The notes: generated by a model from the sequence alone, not told the origin. Shown: positions 24,784-34,254, counted from the first letter of the stretch. The stretch: DNA of 64,000 nucleotides from Chloroflexota bacterium (GCA_016213105.1 JACRBN010000026.1:186001-250000), one strand, 5' to 3'. Numbers and translations are program-made.

Positions 24784-25626
24784 TTGCTTCCCATCATCTA
24801 CGGACTGCTCTCGGCCCTGACCTGGGGCGCGGGAGATTTTACAGGCGGGTTGGCCGCCCGCAGGACGGGCGCGCTGCGGGCTGTCTTCTATGGCGAGATC
24901 ATCGGGCTGGCGGCTGTCCTCGCGCTTTCATACCTGGACAACCAACCTGTCCCGCCTGCGATGGTCTGGGGGCTGACCACGCTGGCGGGCGCGCTCGGCA
25001 CCATCGGCCTGCTGCTGCTCTATCACTCCATGACCACGGGCTTGATGAGCATCGCCACACCCGTCTCGGCCCTGCTGGCGGCGGTCCTGCCCGTCATTGT
25101 CGGCGCGGCGACTGAGGGCTTCCCCTCGCTGTGGACCTTCGTCGGCTTCGGCTTCGCCCTCGCGGCGGTGTGGATGATCTCGCAGGGTCGGGATGGCGTC
25201 ACCGACATCCTCTCCCATATCGCGGACCTGAAACTGCCCCTGCTGGCGGGCATCGGCTTCGGCCTGTACTTCGTGCTGATGAACCTCGCCACGCAGGAAA
25301 CCTCCCTGTTCTGGCCGATGGTCGGCTCGCGCTCGGGGGGCATGCTGGTCCTGACCGTCTTCATGATCCTGCGCCGTGAACCGTTGACCGTGGCCAAAGG
25401 CTCGTGGTCGGTGATCTTCCTGAACGGCACCCTCGACATCCTTGGAAATGGGTTCTTTATCCTCGCGGGCCAGACGGGGCGCATGGATGTCTCAGCGGTG
25501 TTGGGCGCGCTCTATCCCGGCGGGACGGTGCTGCTGGCCTGGATCTTCCTGCACGAACGGCTCTCGCGCAACCAGTGGATCGGCATCGCCTTTTCCCTGG
25601 CCGCGATCCTCCTGATGACGATTTGA
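24784..25626 (+). CDS. EamA/DMT-family transporter
   Basis: 280 residues from a TTG codon at 24784. There are ten hydrophobic segments in two EamA halves: LLSALTWGAGDFTGGLAAR opens the first and GIGFGLYFVLMNLAT the second, and the last helix ends with IGIAFSLAAILLMT. DMT transporters export metabolites or amino acids or import small compounds; the substrate is unknown. It begins right after the REP cluster and ends seven bases before the GNAT-like gene, so both are likely co-transcribed. Confidence 0.85.
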   Translation: MLPIIYGLLSALTWGAGDFTGGLAARRTGALRAVFYGEIIGLAAVLALSYLDNQPVPPAMVWGLTTLAGALGTIGLLLLYHSMTTGLMSIATPVSALLAAVLPVIVGAATEGFPSLWTFVGFGFALAAVWMISQGRDGVTDILSHIADLKLPLLAGIGFGLYFVLMNLATQETSLFWPMVGSRSGGMLVLTVFMILRREPLTVAKGSWSVIFLNGTLDILGNGFFILAGQTGRMDVSAVLGALYPGGTVLLAWIFLHERLSRNQWIGIAFSLAAILLMTI

Positions 25627-25633
25627 GCTGCGC

Positions 25634-26770
25634 ATGTTGGAAGTCCTGCCCGTCCTCACCCCGCGCGAACGCCGCACCTTCCTGACCTTTCCCTGGCGGA
25701 TCTACAAGGGCGATCCGCTCTGGGTGCCGCCCATCCTCGCGGAGCGGGCGAAGACCATCGACCCGCGGCGCGGCGGCTTCTTCAAAAACGGCTACGCCGA
25801 CCTGTTCATCGCCTGGCGGGACGGACAGCCGCTTGGCACGATCTGCTGTGCCGAGGATCAGGCCGCCACAAAATTCAAAGGCCAAGGCGAGTGCATGATC
25901 GGCTTCTTCGAGTGCATCGAGGACTTTGCCGTGGCCGAAGCGCTCCTGGCGCGGGCCGAGTCCTGGGCGCGTGAGCACGATTTGACCGGTCTCTACGGCC
26001 CGTACAATCTCAATTACGATGACTCGCGCGGGCTGCTCATTGCAGGCCGCGACCGTCCGCCCGTGCTCTGGTGCGGGCACACCCCGCCCTATTATGCCGA
26101 GTACTTCGACCGCTTCGGCATGCAGCGGCGCGCCGACGACGGCCTGGCCTACGCAGTCGACCTCGACCTGGAGAATCCCAAGCTCCAGCGGCTGATGCGC
26201 CTGGCGGAGAAGATCCGCGCCCGCAGGCCGGACATCCTGGTGCGCGGCGCAAACCTCAAGGATGTGGATGGGGAGATCGACCGTGTCTGGGACCTGACCA
26301 ACCGCTCCCTGGCGCACCTGGACGGTTTCACGCCCTGGCCGCGCGAGATGGTCGAGGAGATGCTCAAGCCGATGGCGGACGTGGTCGACCCCGAGTTGAT
26401 CCTGTTCGCCGAGGTGGACGGCAGGCCCGCGGGCTTCTTCCCCGGCGTGGACAATATGAACGAGGTGCTGATCCACGTCAACGGGCTGTGCCACCCGTGG
26501 GATTATCTCAAGCTGGCCTGGCACATGCGCCGCAAGCCGAAATGCCTGGCGATCAAGAGCGTGCTGGTGCCGCCCGAATATTGGGATACGGGTGTGGGCG
26601 TGCTGCTCTTTGCCGAGATGGTGCGCCGCGCCGTGGCCCGCGGCTACACCTGGGCCGACCTGTCCATCACGGGCGAGGAAAACCCCGATACCCGTCCGCT
26701 GGCCCTGCACCTGGGCGCACTGGAATACAAGCGCTACCGCATCTATCAAAAGAAATTTACACAGGGATGA
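25634..26770 (+). CDS. GNAT-fold acyltransferase-like protein
   Basis: 378 residues. The front part PWRIYKGDPLWVPP and GFFKNGYADLFIAWRDGQPLG, then a GYGPYNLN-like block (GLYGPYNLNYDD), match a family of large hypothetical proteins that contain two GNAT-like folds. The C-terminal half has SVLVPPEYWDTGVGVLLFAE and a final ALHLGALEYKRYRIYQK, similar to the end of acetyltransferase domains. Acceptor and donor are unknown. It lies between the EamA transporter and a small membrane protein on the same strand. Confidence 0.65.
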   Translation: MLEVLPVLTPRERRTFLTFPWRIYKGDPLWVPPILAERAKTIDPRRGGFFKNGYADLFIAWRDGQPLGTICCAEDQAATKFKGQGECMIGFFECIEDFAVAEALLARAESWAREHDLTGLYGPYNLNYDDSRGLLIAGRDRPPVLWCGHTPPYYAEYFDRFGMQRRADDGLAYAVDLDLENPKLQRLMRLAEKIRARRPDILVRGANLKDVDGEIDRVWDLTNRSLAHLDGFTPWPREMVEEMLKPMADVVDPELILFAEVDGRPAGFFPGVDNMNEVLIHVNGLCHPWDYLKLAWHMRRKPKCLAIKSVLVPPEYWDTGVGVLLFAEMVRRAVARGYTWADLSITGEENPDTRPLALHLGALEYKRYRIYQKKFTQG

Positions 26771-26798
26771 TTTCCCTGAGCAAGAGAAAGGATTCGAA

Positions 26799-27257
26799 AT
26801 GTCCGATCAATCAGTCCCCGCCAGAGAAGCTGCGCCCAAACCGCTGCTCCTGTTCAGCCCGCGTACGATCGGCCTGGTGTCCATTGTGGGCGGATTCCCC
26901 GTCGGCTTTGCGTTGTCGCTGGCCAACCTCAAGCGGATCGGCGACGGGCGCGCCTATCGCAGGATGTTCTGGCTATGGGGCGCCGCCACCCTGGCGCTGA
27001 CGGCCGTCGGCCTGTACGTGCCCATTGCAGATTTGCTTTTGATCGCCCTCAACCTGGTTTCCGCGGCCTGCTTCCACCTCGTGGGCAGGAACCTGGACGG
27101 TCGCCTGCAGCGGGAGGGCAGACCCTATTCCCCCGACGATGGCCTGGCCGCGGTTGGCTTTGGCCTGGCGGCCTGGGTCGTCTGGTTCCTGGTGCTGAGC
27201 GCCTTGTTGGCCGGGATCCCCTATGGGCTGGACTTCCTCGGAATCCAGCTTCCCTGA
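26799..27257 (+). CDS. Membrane protein of unknown function
   Basis: 152 residues from ATG 26799, with GAGAAAGGA upstream; the reading frame is open further upstream inside the previous gene but without support. Segments LVSIVGGFPVGFALSLANL, MFWLWGAATLALTAVGLYV, LLLIALNLVSAACFHLV and AAWVVWFLVLSALLAGI look membrane-spanning. No family recognised. It ends 10 bases before the SDR gene. Confidence 0.7.
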   Translation: MSDQSVPAREAAPKPLLLFSPRTIGLVSIVGGFPVGFALSLANLKRIGDGRAYRRMFWLWGAATLALTAVGLYVPIADLLLIALNLVSAACFHLVGRNLDGRLQREGRPYSPDDGLAAVGFGLAAWVVWFLVLSALLAGIPYGLDFLGIQLP

Positions 27258-27267
27258 GGCTGCGGAT

Positions 27268-28047
27268 ATGACGAACAAACTGTCGGGCAAAGTCGCCCTG
27301 ATCACGGGCGCGACCTCGGGTATCGGGAAGGCCACCGCCCTGCTGTTCGCGGACGAGGGCGCGCACCTGGTTTTGACGGGACGCCGTTCGGAGTTGGGAA
27401 AAGCCGTCGAAGCGGAATGCAGGCAGAGGGGCGCGCGCTGTCTCTTCGTCGAAGCGGATCACGCCCGGGCGGAGGATTGTCTGCGGACGGTGGAATCCGC
27501 CCTGGCGGAGTTTGGCCGCATCGACATCCTGTTCAATAACGCGGGCATCGTCACGAAGGGTACGGCTGAAACGCTGGAAGAGGAGGTCTGGAATGCCACG
27601 CTGGCCCTGAACGTGACGGCGGTCTGGCGCATGAGCAAGCTGGTGCTGCCGCATATGAAACGTCAGGGCGGCGGCGTGATCGTCAACAACGGCTCGGACT
27701 GGTCGGTGGTGGCGGGCAGGGATGCGTTCCCATACATCGCCAGCAAGGGCGCGGTGGGACTGATGACCAAGTCGATGGCGCTGGATTTTGCGCGCGACAA
27801 CATCCGCGTCAACGCCGTCTGCCCGGGTGACACCTTCGTCGACCGTTGGATCGAGAAGGGCTATTTCGAAGGCTCGGACCCTGTTTCGGTCGAGGAGGCG
27901 ATCCGGGAAGCCAGCGCCTACCTTCCGATGGGACGCTTCGGCCAGCCCGGGGAGATCGCCCGCGTCGTGCTGTTCCTGGCCTCGGACGATTCATCCTTCG
28001 TGACGGGACACCTGCTCCTGGTGGACGGGGGCAACACGGCGCAGTGA
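27268..28047 (+). CDS. Short-chain dehydrogenase/reductase (SDR)
   Basis: 259 residues from ATG 27268. Classical SDR: TGATSGIGKA binds the nucleotide, LFNNAGIV follows, Ser in NNGSDWSVV and Y-x3-K in YIASKG form the active site, and NAVCPGDTFVDR is the usual later block. The C-terminus FVTGHLLLVDGGNTAQ is typical. Substrate unknown. LTGRRSE after beta-2 suggests NADP preference (inference). Confidence 0.92.
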   Translation: MTNKLSGKVALITGATSGIGKATALLFADEGAHLVLTGRRSELGKAVEAECRQRGARCLFVEADHARAEDCLRTVESALAEFGRIDILFNNAGIVTKGTAETLEEEVWNATLALNVTAVWRMSKLVLPHMKRQGGGVIVNNGSDWSVVAGRDAFPYIASKGAVGLMTKSMALDFARDNIRVNAVCPGDTFVDRWIEKGYFEGSDPVSVEEAIREASAYLPMGRFGQPGEIARVVLFLASDDSSFVTGHLLLVDGGNTAQ

Positions 28048-28129
28048 AGACGGGATGCGGGTTGGAAGACTCGCATTCCATTTCGGACACGACTATAATT
28101 TGATCATCAATGAAGAAGGAGAGGAAACC

Positions 28130-28663
28130 ATGAAAGACGCATTCAGATTTTTCCCCGCACTCGTATTGGCCATGTTCCTGACCGGCTGCACTTCCCCGTT
28201 GTTCGCGCCGCCCACCTCGACCCCAACCGCGACGTTCACCTTTACGCCCCTGCCGACGAGCACTTCCACGCCTGTGCCAACGTCCACATTCACGCCCACT
28301 CCTGCGCCAAGCGAGACGCCCGAGCCGACCGCGACGGTCGAGTTGCAAGGTCTGGGGACCTGTCCGATTTCGACCGATGAAACCTACGGCTTCACCATCG
28401 AGAATCCGATCAAGGTTGGCGGGGACTTCTTCTCGGGCGTCCAACGGGAACGGGCCTTCCTCGACAACCTGCTCGGCCCGAACGGGGAACCGCTCACGTA
28501 TGTGCGGGAAGGTTCGATGATGGGAAACGACACGATTTTGGACGCCTACAGGATCAGCGGGCTGGACAGCCCCGTTGTCCTGTACATCGACATGTATACA
28601 TTCGAGGAACTGCGCGCGCCGGTAGGCTTCGCCTGTGCGGGGCCATTTATCACGGCGCCATAA
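28130..28663 (+). CDS. Small lipoprotein of unknown function
   Basis: 177 residues from ATG 28130, with AAGGAGAGG upstream. The signal segment ends in the lipobox LTGC, then a Thr/Pro/Ser linker (FTPLPTSTSTPVPTST) spans to about residue 70, a style common in Anaerolineae lipoproteins. The following 100 residues start CPISTDETYGFTIENPIKVGG and form a small unknown domain. A TATAAT box lies at 28094-28099. Confidence 0.75.
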   Translation: MKDAFRFFPALVLAMFLTGCTSPLFAPPTSTPTATFTFTPLPTSTSTPVPTSTFTPTPAPSETPEPTATVELQGLGTCPISTDETYGFTIENPIKVGGDFFSGVQRERAFLDNLLGPNGEPLTYVREGSMMGNDTILDAYRISGLDSPVVLYIDMYTFEELRAPVGFACAGPFITAP

Positions 28664-28720
28664 CCAGCGCGCGTGACAGGCGGCGCTTGTGCGAACCCAT
28701 TGTCACGTTGGAGGAATGCC

Positions 28721-29362
28721 ATGGATGAATTCCTGATTGACAGAAGTGTCGTGGATGCCATCGGACGGACGGTTGTTCTTGCATACGCCGCCGTGCTGGC
28801 CCTGGAACTGCTGGCCTGTTTGTTTTTTGTGCGTCGTAATACGAAGATCCTCCTGCGCACGGCAATCGTGGTCCTTGGCCTGGCGCTGCTGGGCGTTTAT
28901 TTGCAAACACCGGATCTGTGCGGCCTCTGGTTCGGCCTGGCCCTCACCGTGACGGGCGTTTTTGCCAATACGAAAATCGGTTTCGCATCGAAAAGTTTGA
29001 GACTGCGTTCCCGCCTCAAAATCGACCCGGTCCTGCAAAATTTATTGGTATGGCTGGTTTTATTTGGGCTGAGCTACACGCTCTGGGTTGGTTCCAGCGT
29101 CGCCCTGGCTGTGACCCGTGACCCCCGGACGATACACAGTCAGGTTTGGAATATATCGAAGGGCCAAAGTGGGAATATCACGCTTTTCTTCCAGGAGAGT
29201 GGCTGGTCTTTCGATACGCAGGTGCCGGAAGAATATGAGGCTTTATTCTCGGAAGGCGATTGCCTGGCATTGACGTATTACGAATTCCCCCCTGCAGGCA
29301 TCCGATCCCTTTGGCATGTTTCGAAAATATGTGACCCAAATTCGCCCGGGGGATGCGTGTGA
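28721..29362 (+). CDS. Membrane protein of unknown function
   Basis: 213 residues from ATG 28721, with GGAGGAA upstream. Four membrane segments in the first 140 residues (VVLAYAAVLALELLACLFF, AIVVLGLALLGVYL, GLWFGLALTVTGVFA, LVWLVLFGLSYTLWVG), then an external domain of about 75 residues with GNITLFFQESGWSFD. No family recognised. Confidence 0.7.
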   Translation: MDEFLIDRSVVDAIGRTVVLAYAAVLALELLACLFFVRRNTKILLRTAIVVLGLALLGVYLQTPDLCGLWFGLALTVTGVFANTKIGFASKSLRLRSRLKIDPVLQNLLVWLVLFGLSYTLWVGSSVALAVTRDPRTIHSQVWNISKGQSGNITLFFQESGWSFDTQVPEEYEALFSEGDCLALTYYEFPPAGIRSLWHVSKICDPNSPGGCV

Positions 29363-29443
29363 TTGACGGGTGCCTGCCCCTGTTGGGCGACAAGATTTAA
29401 TCCCGCTGACGGATACCGCGCGGGAGATCTTCACTGGCTGTGA

Positions 29444-29473
29444 TTGATATTCGCTTTCGATTCAGCATATAAT
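29444..29473 (+). promoter_or_regulatory. Sigma-70-like promoter
   Basis: TTGATA (29444-29449), 18 bases, TATAAT (29468-29473), about 50 bases upstream of the lipoprotein ATG at 29524, which has GGAGG as its ribosome binding site. Confidence 0.65.
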
Positions 29474-29523
29474 TATTTCAGCAAGGACGCGCATCGAATC
29501 GGGATCGACGGATTGGAGGCAGT

Positions 29524-30495
29524 ATGTCATCACGTTTGCATCTTCGAAGAATGGCCGTGGTTGCGGCGATGGTTCTCCTGTTTGTGCTGGCCTGCTCGAT
29601 TTCGGTCAGCCCGCCCGTGAGCAACAACGCCCCGCCCGCCTATGATGCGACCAAGGCCGTGCTGGAATTGCAAGCCACGGCCATGGCGCTGCAATTGACC
29701 CAGGCCTCGCTCAACAACCAGCCCGCGCCCACGCTCCCGCCGCCGCCCGCCCCGACGCAGGCTCCGCCCACGGCGGCCCTTCCACAGACCGAGCCGCTGC
29801 CGACCGCCACCCAGGATATTATGGCGCGCATGAAGACGGCCAAAATCCTGGTGTACGAGAACACGGATGAACGCAATATCGGCCTGTGGATCCGCGACGC
29901 GCTGGACAACCTGGGGCTGAAGTACACGTGGACCGGCTCGTACAGCGGGCACTTCATGGAATACTTGAACTCCGGGGTCGTCTATGATCTGATCATCGTG
30001 GGCGCGGAGGACAAGGACAAGATCTCCGGTGAGTTTTGGGATGTAATCAACACCCGCCTGATCCGCGACAAAGCCGCATTGATCGTGGAGGTCTGGTACC
30101 TCGACCGCGAAGCCAATGGCCCAATCAACAAGATCATGAGCAGGTGCGGCATCGCCTATCGCAAGGATTACGACCTGGCGGATTCGATCTACTGGTGGGA
30201 GCCAACCCACCCGGTCTTCAACGAACCGAACGTCGTCCTGCCGCTGCTGCACTACAACCGTTTCTGGGCTAACCAGACAGGCGACCAGATTCGCCTCGGC
30301 GGAAGCGGAGATGCGACCATGCTGGCGGGGCTGACCGCCAAATCGGGCCAGGAAGGGGTGTTGGCCACCTGTGATGAGGGACGGATCATCTTCCAGACCT
30401 TCTCGGACCACGATTATCACGAAGCGGACATCGTCCCGTTGTGGGAGAACTACATCTACTACACGTTGAAAAATCACTTTGCCGTCGCGCCATAA
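29524..30495 (+). CDS. Lipoprotein with a C-terminal ThuA/DUF4350-like fold (tentative)
   Basis: 323 residues. Lipobox LACS follows a signal segment; residues about 55-95 are a Pro/Thr/Ala linker. The soluble domain from about residue 100 reads KILVYENTDERNIGLWIRDAL, then VYDLIIVGAEDKDKI and ends with GRIIFQTFSDHDYH, a pattern like glutamine-amidotransferase-like ThuA folds where a buried His ends a beta strand. This assignment is by eye and weak. It has its own promoter at 29444-29473 and ends 56 bases before the M3 peptidase gene. Confidence 0.6.
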   Translation: MSSRLHLRRMAVVAAMVLLFVLACSISVSPPVSNNAPPAYDATKAVLELQATAMALQLTQASLNNQPAPTLPPPPAPTQAPPTAALPQTEPLPTATQDIMARMKTAKILVYENTDERNIGLWIRDALDNLGLKYTWTGSYSGHFMEYLNSGVVYDLIIVGAEDKDKISGEFWDVINTRLIRDKAALIVEVWYLDREANGPINKIMSRCGIAYRKDYDLADSIYWWEPTHPVFNEPNVVLPLLHYNRFWANQTGDQIRLGGSGDATMLAGLTAKSGQEGVLATCDEGRIIFQTFSDHDYHEADIVPLWENYIYYTLKNHFAVAP

Positions 30496-30551
30496 TTCCA
30501 AAGGCCGGAGTAAAATTAGGCTCCGTCCGATTACCCTAATAGGAGAGTTCA

Positions 30552-32312
30552 ATGTCCTACCCCTTAACCCGCTGGAGCCTGAAGGATTTATATTCAGGCT
30601 ACGACAGCCCCGACCTTGAATCAGCCTTTGACCAGATCGAAGAGCAGGTGACCTCGTTCGAGGGAGTGCGCGGCAAGCTGCGCCCCGAGGTGCCCGTCGA
30701 CGAGTTCCTGCACGTCGTGAAATCGCTGGAAGACACCACCCGCATCATCCACAAACTGGATGCGTTCGCCGGGCTGGCCTTCTCCGCCGACACGCAGGAC
30801 CAGTCCGCGCAGACCTTGCAGAACCGCGTCCAGCAGTTCGAAGCCGACATCCAGAACCGCGTGCTGTTCTTCAGTCTGTGGTGGAAGGAACTGGACGACG
30901 CCAACGCCCAGCGCCTGATGGATGCCTCGGGCGATTACCGCTATTTCCTCGAAGAGATGCGCCACTTCAAGCCGCACACGCTGACCGAGCCTGAGGAGAA
31001 GGTGGTCAACATCAAGGATGTGACGGGCGCCAGCGCACTCATCAACCTGTACGACTCGATCACCAACCGTTACGTCTTCAAATTCAAGGTGGACGGCAAA
31101 ACCCAGGATTTGACCCGCGCCCAGTTGTCGGGCTTCTTCTACAGCACCGACCCGAAGGTGCGCGCCAAGGCCTACCAGGAGCAGTTCCGCGTGTATGCGG
31201 CGGACGGCCCGATCCTCGGGCAGATGTACCAGACCCGCGTGCGCGACTGGTACAACGAGAACATCAGCCTGCGCAAGTTCAAGACGCCCATCTCGGCCCG
31301 CAACCTGGGAAACGACATCCCCGACGAGGCTGTGGACGCACTGTTGGACGTGGCGCGCAAGAACGCGGACGTCTTCCAGCGTTTCTTCAAATTGAAAGCC
31401 AAACAACTGGGTGTGAAGAAGATCAAGCGTTATGACATCTACGCCCCCGTGGCGGGCTCGGACAAGCAATATTCTTTCGAACAGGCCGCGGACATGGTGC
31501 TTGACTCGTTCAACGCCTTCCATCCTGAATTCGGGAAGCTGGCCCAGCGCGTCTTCGACGAGAACCACCTCGACAGCGAGATCCGCAAGGGCAAACGCGG
31601 CGGCGCGTTCTGCGCCTCGGTGCTGCCCGAGACCACGCCCTACGTGCTGGTCAACTTCCAGGGCAGCGCGCGCGAAGTGGCCACCCTGGCCCACGAACTG
31701 GGACACGCCATCCACGCCATGCTGGCTTCGCATCACAGCACCTTCACCTTCCACTCGTCCCTGCCGCTGGCGGAGACCGCCTCCACCTTCGGCGAGATGA
31801 TGCTGGTCGAAAAGATGCTGGCCACCGAAACCGACGAGGACGTGCGCCGCGACATCCTCTTCCGCCAGGTGGACGACTCGTATGCCACCATCGGACGCCA
31901 GGCCTTCTTCGCCATGTTCGAGCGCAAGGCTCACGATATGATCCTGAAGAACGCCAGCGTGGACGAGGTCTCGGCCATGTACCTGGAGAATCTCAGAGAG
32001 CAGTTCGGCGACTCGCTCGAGTTGAGCGAGGATTACAAATGGGAATGGGTTGCCATCCCGCACTTCTATCACACCCCGTTCTACGTGTATGCTTATGCGT
32101 TTGGCAAGCTGCTGGTGCTCTCGCTCTACAAGCAGTTCAAGGCCGAGGGTGACTCCTTCAAGCCGAAATACCGCAAGATCCTGGCCGCGGGCGGATCGGA
32201 AGTGCCCGCGCAGATCCTGGCCGAGGCGGGCATCGACATCCGCTCGGTGGCCTTCTGGCAGGGCGGCTTCGACGTGATCAGGGAGCAGGTCGAGGAACTG
32301 GAACGGTTGTAG
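30552..32312 (+). CDS. pepF: M3-family oligoendopeptidase F
   Basis: 586 residues, the usual length. The zinc motif LAHELGHAIHAML gives HELGH, and the third ligand lies in PLAETASTFGEMMLVEKML (E of TFGE). N-terminal helices (WSLKDLYSGYDSPDLE) match bacterial PepF. It is a cytoplasmic enzyme that cuts peptides of about 7-20 residues; AGGAGAG precedes the ATG. Confidence 0.93.
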   Translation: MSYPLTRWSLKDLYSGYDSPDLESAFDQIEEQVTSFEGVRGKLRPEVPVDEFLHVVKSLEDTTRIIHKLDAFAGLAFSADTQDQSAQTLQNRVQQFEADIQNRVLFFSLWWKELDDANAQRLMDASGDYRYFLEEMRHFKPHTLTEPEEKVVNIKDVTGASALINLYDSITNRYVFKFKVDGKTQDLTRAQLSGFFYSTDPKVRAKAYQEQFRVYAADGPILGQMYQTRVRDWYNENISLRKFKTPISARNLGNDIPDEAVDALLDVARKNADVFQRFFKLKAKQLGVKKIKRYDIYAPVAGSDKQYSFEQAADMVLDSFNAFHPEFGKLAQRVFDENHLDSEIRKGKRGGAFCASVLPETTPYVLVNFQGSAREVATLAHELGHAIHAMLASHHSTFTFHSSLPLAETASTFGEMMLVEKMLATETDEDVRRDILFRQVDDSYATIGRQAFFAMFERKAHDMILKNASVDEVSAMYLENLREQFGDSLELSEDYKWEWVAIPHFYHTPFYVYAYAFGKLLVLSLYKQFKAEGDSFKPKYRKILAAGGSEVPAQILAEAGIDIRSVAFWQGGFDVIREQVEELERL

Positions 32313-32334
32313 GAAGAAAGAGGAAAGATGAAAG

Positions 32335-32366
32335 AAGGCGCAGTCACACTCGTGGCTGCGCCTTTT
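32335..32366 (+). terminator. Terminator of the M3 peptidase gene
   Basis: AAGGCGCAGTCAC (32335-32347) pairs with GTGGCTGCGCCTT (32352-32364) with one wobble pair, then TT. It lies 22 bases after the stop codon. Confidence 0.75.
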
Positions 32367-32377
32367 GAATTAAACTT

Positions 32378-32475
32378 AAGACCTGACAGGTCTCATCCGC
32401 GCCATGATGGACCGCAGCGATTGCGGGGATTGGGAGCCTGACCGGCCACGATCCCGAGGAGACCTGTCAGGTCTT
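32378..32475. repeat. 98-bp element with perfect 17-bp inverted ends
   Basis: AAGACCTGACAGGTCTC (32378-32394) and GAGACCTGTCAGGTCTT (32459-32475) are exact inverted repeats, and each end is itself a palindrome (AGACCTG-N-CAGGTCT). TTTT follows on the right, next to the stop codon of the convergent cation-efflux gene. It looks like a small non-coding mobile or REP-like element. Confidence 0.8.
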
Positions 32476-32477
32476 TT

Positions 32478-33449
32478 TTAATTATCGTAATACTGCGTGT
32501 CGTCGCCCCACAGGTGACGGCGGCCTTCGGCCAGGATCTGCTCGATGGTCATATCGTGATGGGCCTTGTCGGCAGGGTGGTAGTGGACGTGCACCCGCCG
32601 CAGGTTGGGGACCGAGTGGTAGAGCAGGGCCTCCACCTTCGTGGCGATGGCATCCCCCGCGTGGACGGTCAGCCGTCCGTCGATGCCGATGGTCAGGTTG
32701 ACCACGATGTGCGGGCCGAAGCGGTGCGCCTGCATCTCCTCCAGCTGCTCGACGCCGGGCAGGGTCTTGAGCAGTTTCGAGATCTGTTCGGCCAGGTCCC
32801 GGCTCGGCACCGCATCCATCAACTCGACCGAGGATTCGCGCAGGATGTAGATGCCCGTGCGCAGGATCAGCAGGGCCACCAGCGCGCCCGCCAGCGGATC
32901 CACCCAGGGGAGTCCGCGCTGGCCGAGGAAGATGCCCACGGAGGCGGCCGAGGCGGAGAAAATGTCGTTGCGGTGGTCGTAGGCCAGGGCGTCGACCACG
33001 GGGTTGCGGGTTTCGCGTCCCAGCCTGCGGACGTAGATAAACAGCCCGATCTTGATCACCACCGTGGCGAGCGCCACCCACAGCGCAAGCGGATGTGATC
33101 CCAGCGTGGACAGATTCCCGTCGGACAGGTCCCAGATCTTGTCCACCGCATCCCAAAAGACGGCCACCGCTGTGGAGACCACGAAGGCGCCCACCACCAG
33201 CGAGGCGATGCTCTCCAATTGGCGGTGTCCGTAGGGATGCTCGTTGTCGGCGGGTTTGTTGGCCAGGCGCATGAAGATGCTGGCTACGATGTAATAGGCC
33301 ACGTCCGAGGTGGAGTTGATGCCCTCGGCCAGCAGCGCGGGGCTGTGACCAATCACGCCAAATGTGGTTTTGACAGCGGCTAGAGCGATATTGATCCCCA
33401 ATCCCAAATTTACGGCCCAAAGGCTCTTGCGGTCACGTTCATGCGTCAT
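32478..33449 (-). CDS. Cation diffusion facilitator (CDF) metal efflux protein
   Basis: 323 residues from ATG 33449. Six membrane helices, starting NLGLGINIALAAVKTTFGVI; SPALLAEGINSTSDVAYY is helix II and NPVVDALAYDHRNDIFSA helix V with the H-x3-D metal residues. The C-terminal ~90 residues (LPGVEQLEEMQAHRFGPH) form the usual cytoplasmic dimer domain. In helix II the typical HxxxD is changed to a Glu/Asn/Ser/Asp pattern, so metal choice may differ from Zn. Transcription is from a leaderless-type promoter with good -35 and -10 boxes. Confidence 0.9.
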   Translation of the reverse strand: MTHERDRKSLWAVNLGLGINIALAAVKTTFGVIGHSPALLAEGINSTSDVAYYIVASIFMRLANKPADNEHPYGHRQLESIASLVVGAFVVSTAVAVFWDAVDKIWDLSDGNLSTLGSHPLALWVALATVVIKIGLFIYVRRLGRETRNPVVDALAYDHRNDIFSASAASVGIFLGQRGLPWVDPLAGALVALLILRTGIYILRESSVELMDAVPSRDLAEQISKLLKTLPGVEQLEEMQAHRFGPHIVVNLTIGIDGRLTVHAGDAIATKVEALLYHSVPNLRRVHVHYHPADKAHHDMTIEQILAEGRRHLWGDDTQYYDN

Positions 33450-33456
33450 CAGGGTG

Positions 33457-33485
33457 ATTGTATTGGTTTGCGCCCGCCTTTGCAA
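33457..33485 (-). promoter_or_regulatory. Predicted leaderless promoter of the cation-efflux gene
   Basis: On the minus strand TTGCAA (33480-33485), 17 bases, TACAAT (33457-33462), then seven bases to the ATG. Transcription should start at or next to the start codon. Confidence 0.65.
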
Positions 33486-33633
33486 TGGACAATCATCCTC
33501 TTTTGGGCATGAGTGAGAAGAATCGGTGATGGCGGCTTTGGGGTTCGATGCTAGAATTATGCAGGCAACCGCGGCGATCCCCTTTCGCCAGCCTTCCCGT
33601 ATCGCAATCATGAGCGCATCCCAGGAGATAACC

Positions 33634-34254
33634 ATGGCAAAAGACTACATCCAGAGCATGTTGGGCGAGAGTGAGCGCATCCTGTTGAGCACGCGCCAGC
33701 ACGGATTCGTGCTCTTCAGCGCGATCGTGGCCGAGATCACCATCACCCTGCTGTTGATCGCCATCTTCAGCGTGGCGAGCGCGTATTTCCCGTTGGCGGC
33801 CATCGGCTTCGTGCTGGTGCTGCTGCCGCTGGGCAGCATGACACGCGATATCCTGGTCTGGAGCAACCACCAGTACCTGGTCACCAACCGCCGCGTGATC
33901 CAGATCTCGGGCATCTTCAACAAGAATGTGGTGGACTCCTCGCTGGAGAAGGTCAACGACGTCAAGATGACGCAGTCCTTCTTCGGGCGGATGTTCGACT
34001 ACGGCGACATCGAGATCCTGACCGCCAGCGAAATCGGCGTCAACCTGTTCAAGCGCATCGGCGACCCGGTCAAATTCAAGACGGCCATGCTCAACTCCAA
34101 GGAGAAACTCGGCTTCGAGGGCATGGCGGTCCAGGCCCAGCCTGGCAAGAGCATCCCCGCCCTGATCGCCGACCTGGACGAACTGCGCAAGAAGGGCATC
34201 GTCACCGAAGAGGAATTCAAGCAGAAGAAGACCGAACTGCTGGCAAAGATGTAA
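33634..34254 (+). CDS. Membrane protein with bacterial PH domain and SHOCT motif
   Basis: 206 residues from ATG 33634, with CAGGAG upstream (ATG 33610 would add eight residues). Two membrane helices (LFSAIVAEITITLLLIAIF; AAIGFVLVLLPLG) lead into a bPH2-type domain with YLVTNRRVIQISGIFNKN and DIEILTASEIG. The last 30 residues, IADLDELRKKGIVTEEEFKQ, are a classic SHOCT motif. Role unknown; family members are small membrane proteins of uncertain function. Confidence 0.85.
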   Translation: MAKDYIQSMLGESERILLSTRQHGFVLFSAIVAEITITLLLIAIFSVASAYFPLAAIGFVLVLLPLGSMTRDILVWSNHQYLVTNRRVIQISGIFNKNVVDSSLEKVNDVKMTQSFFGRMFDYGDIEILTASEIGVNLFKRIGDPVKFKTAMLNSKEKLGFEGMAVQAQPGKSIPALIADLDELRKKGIVTEEEFKQKKTELLAKM

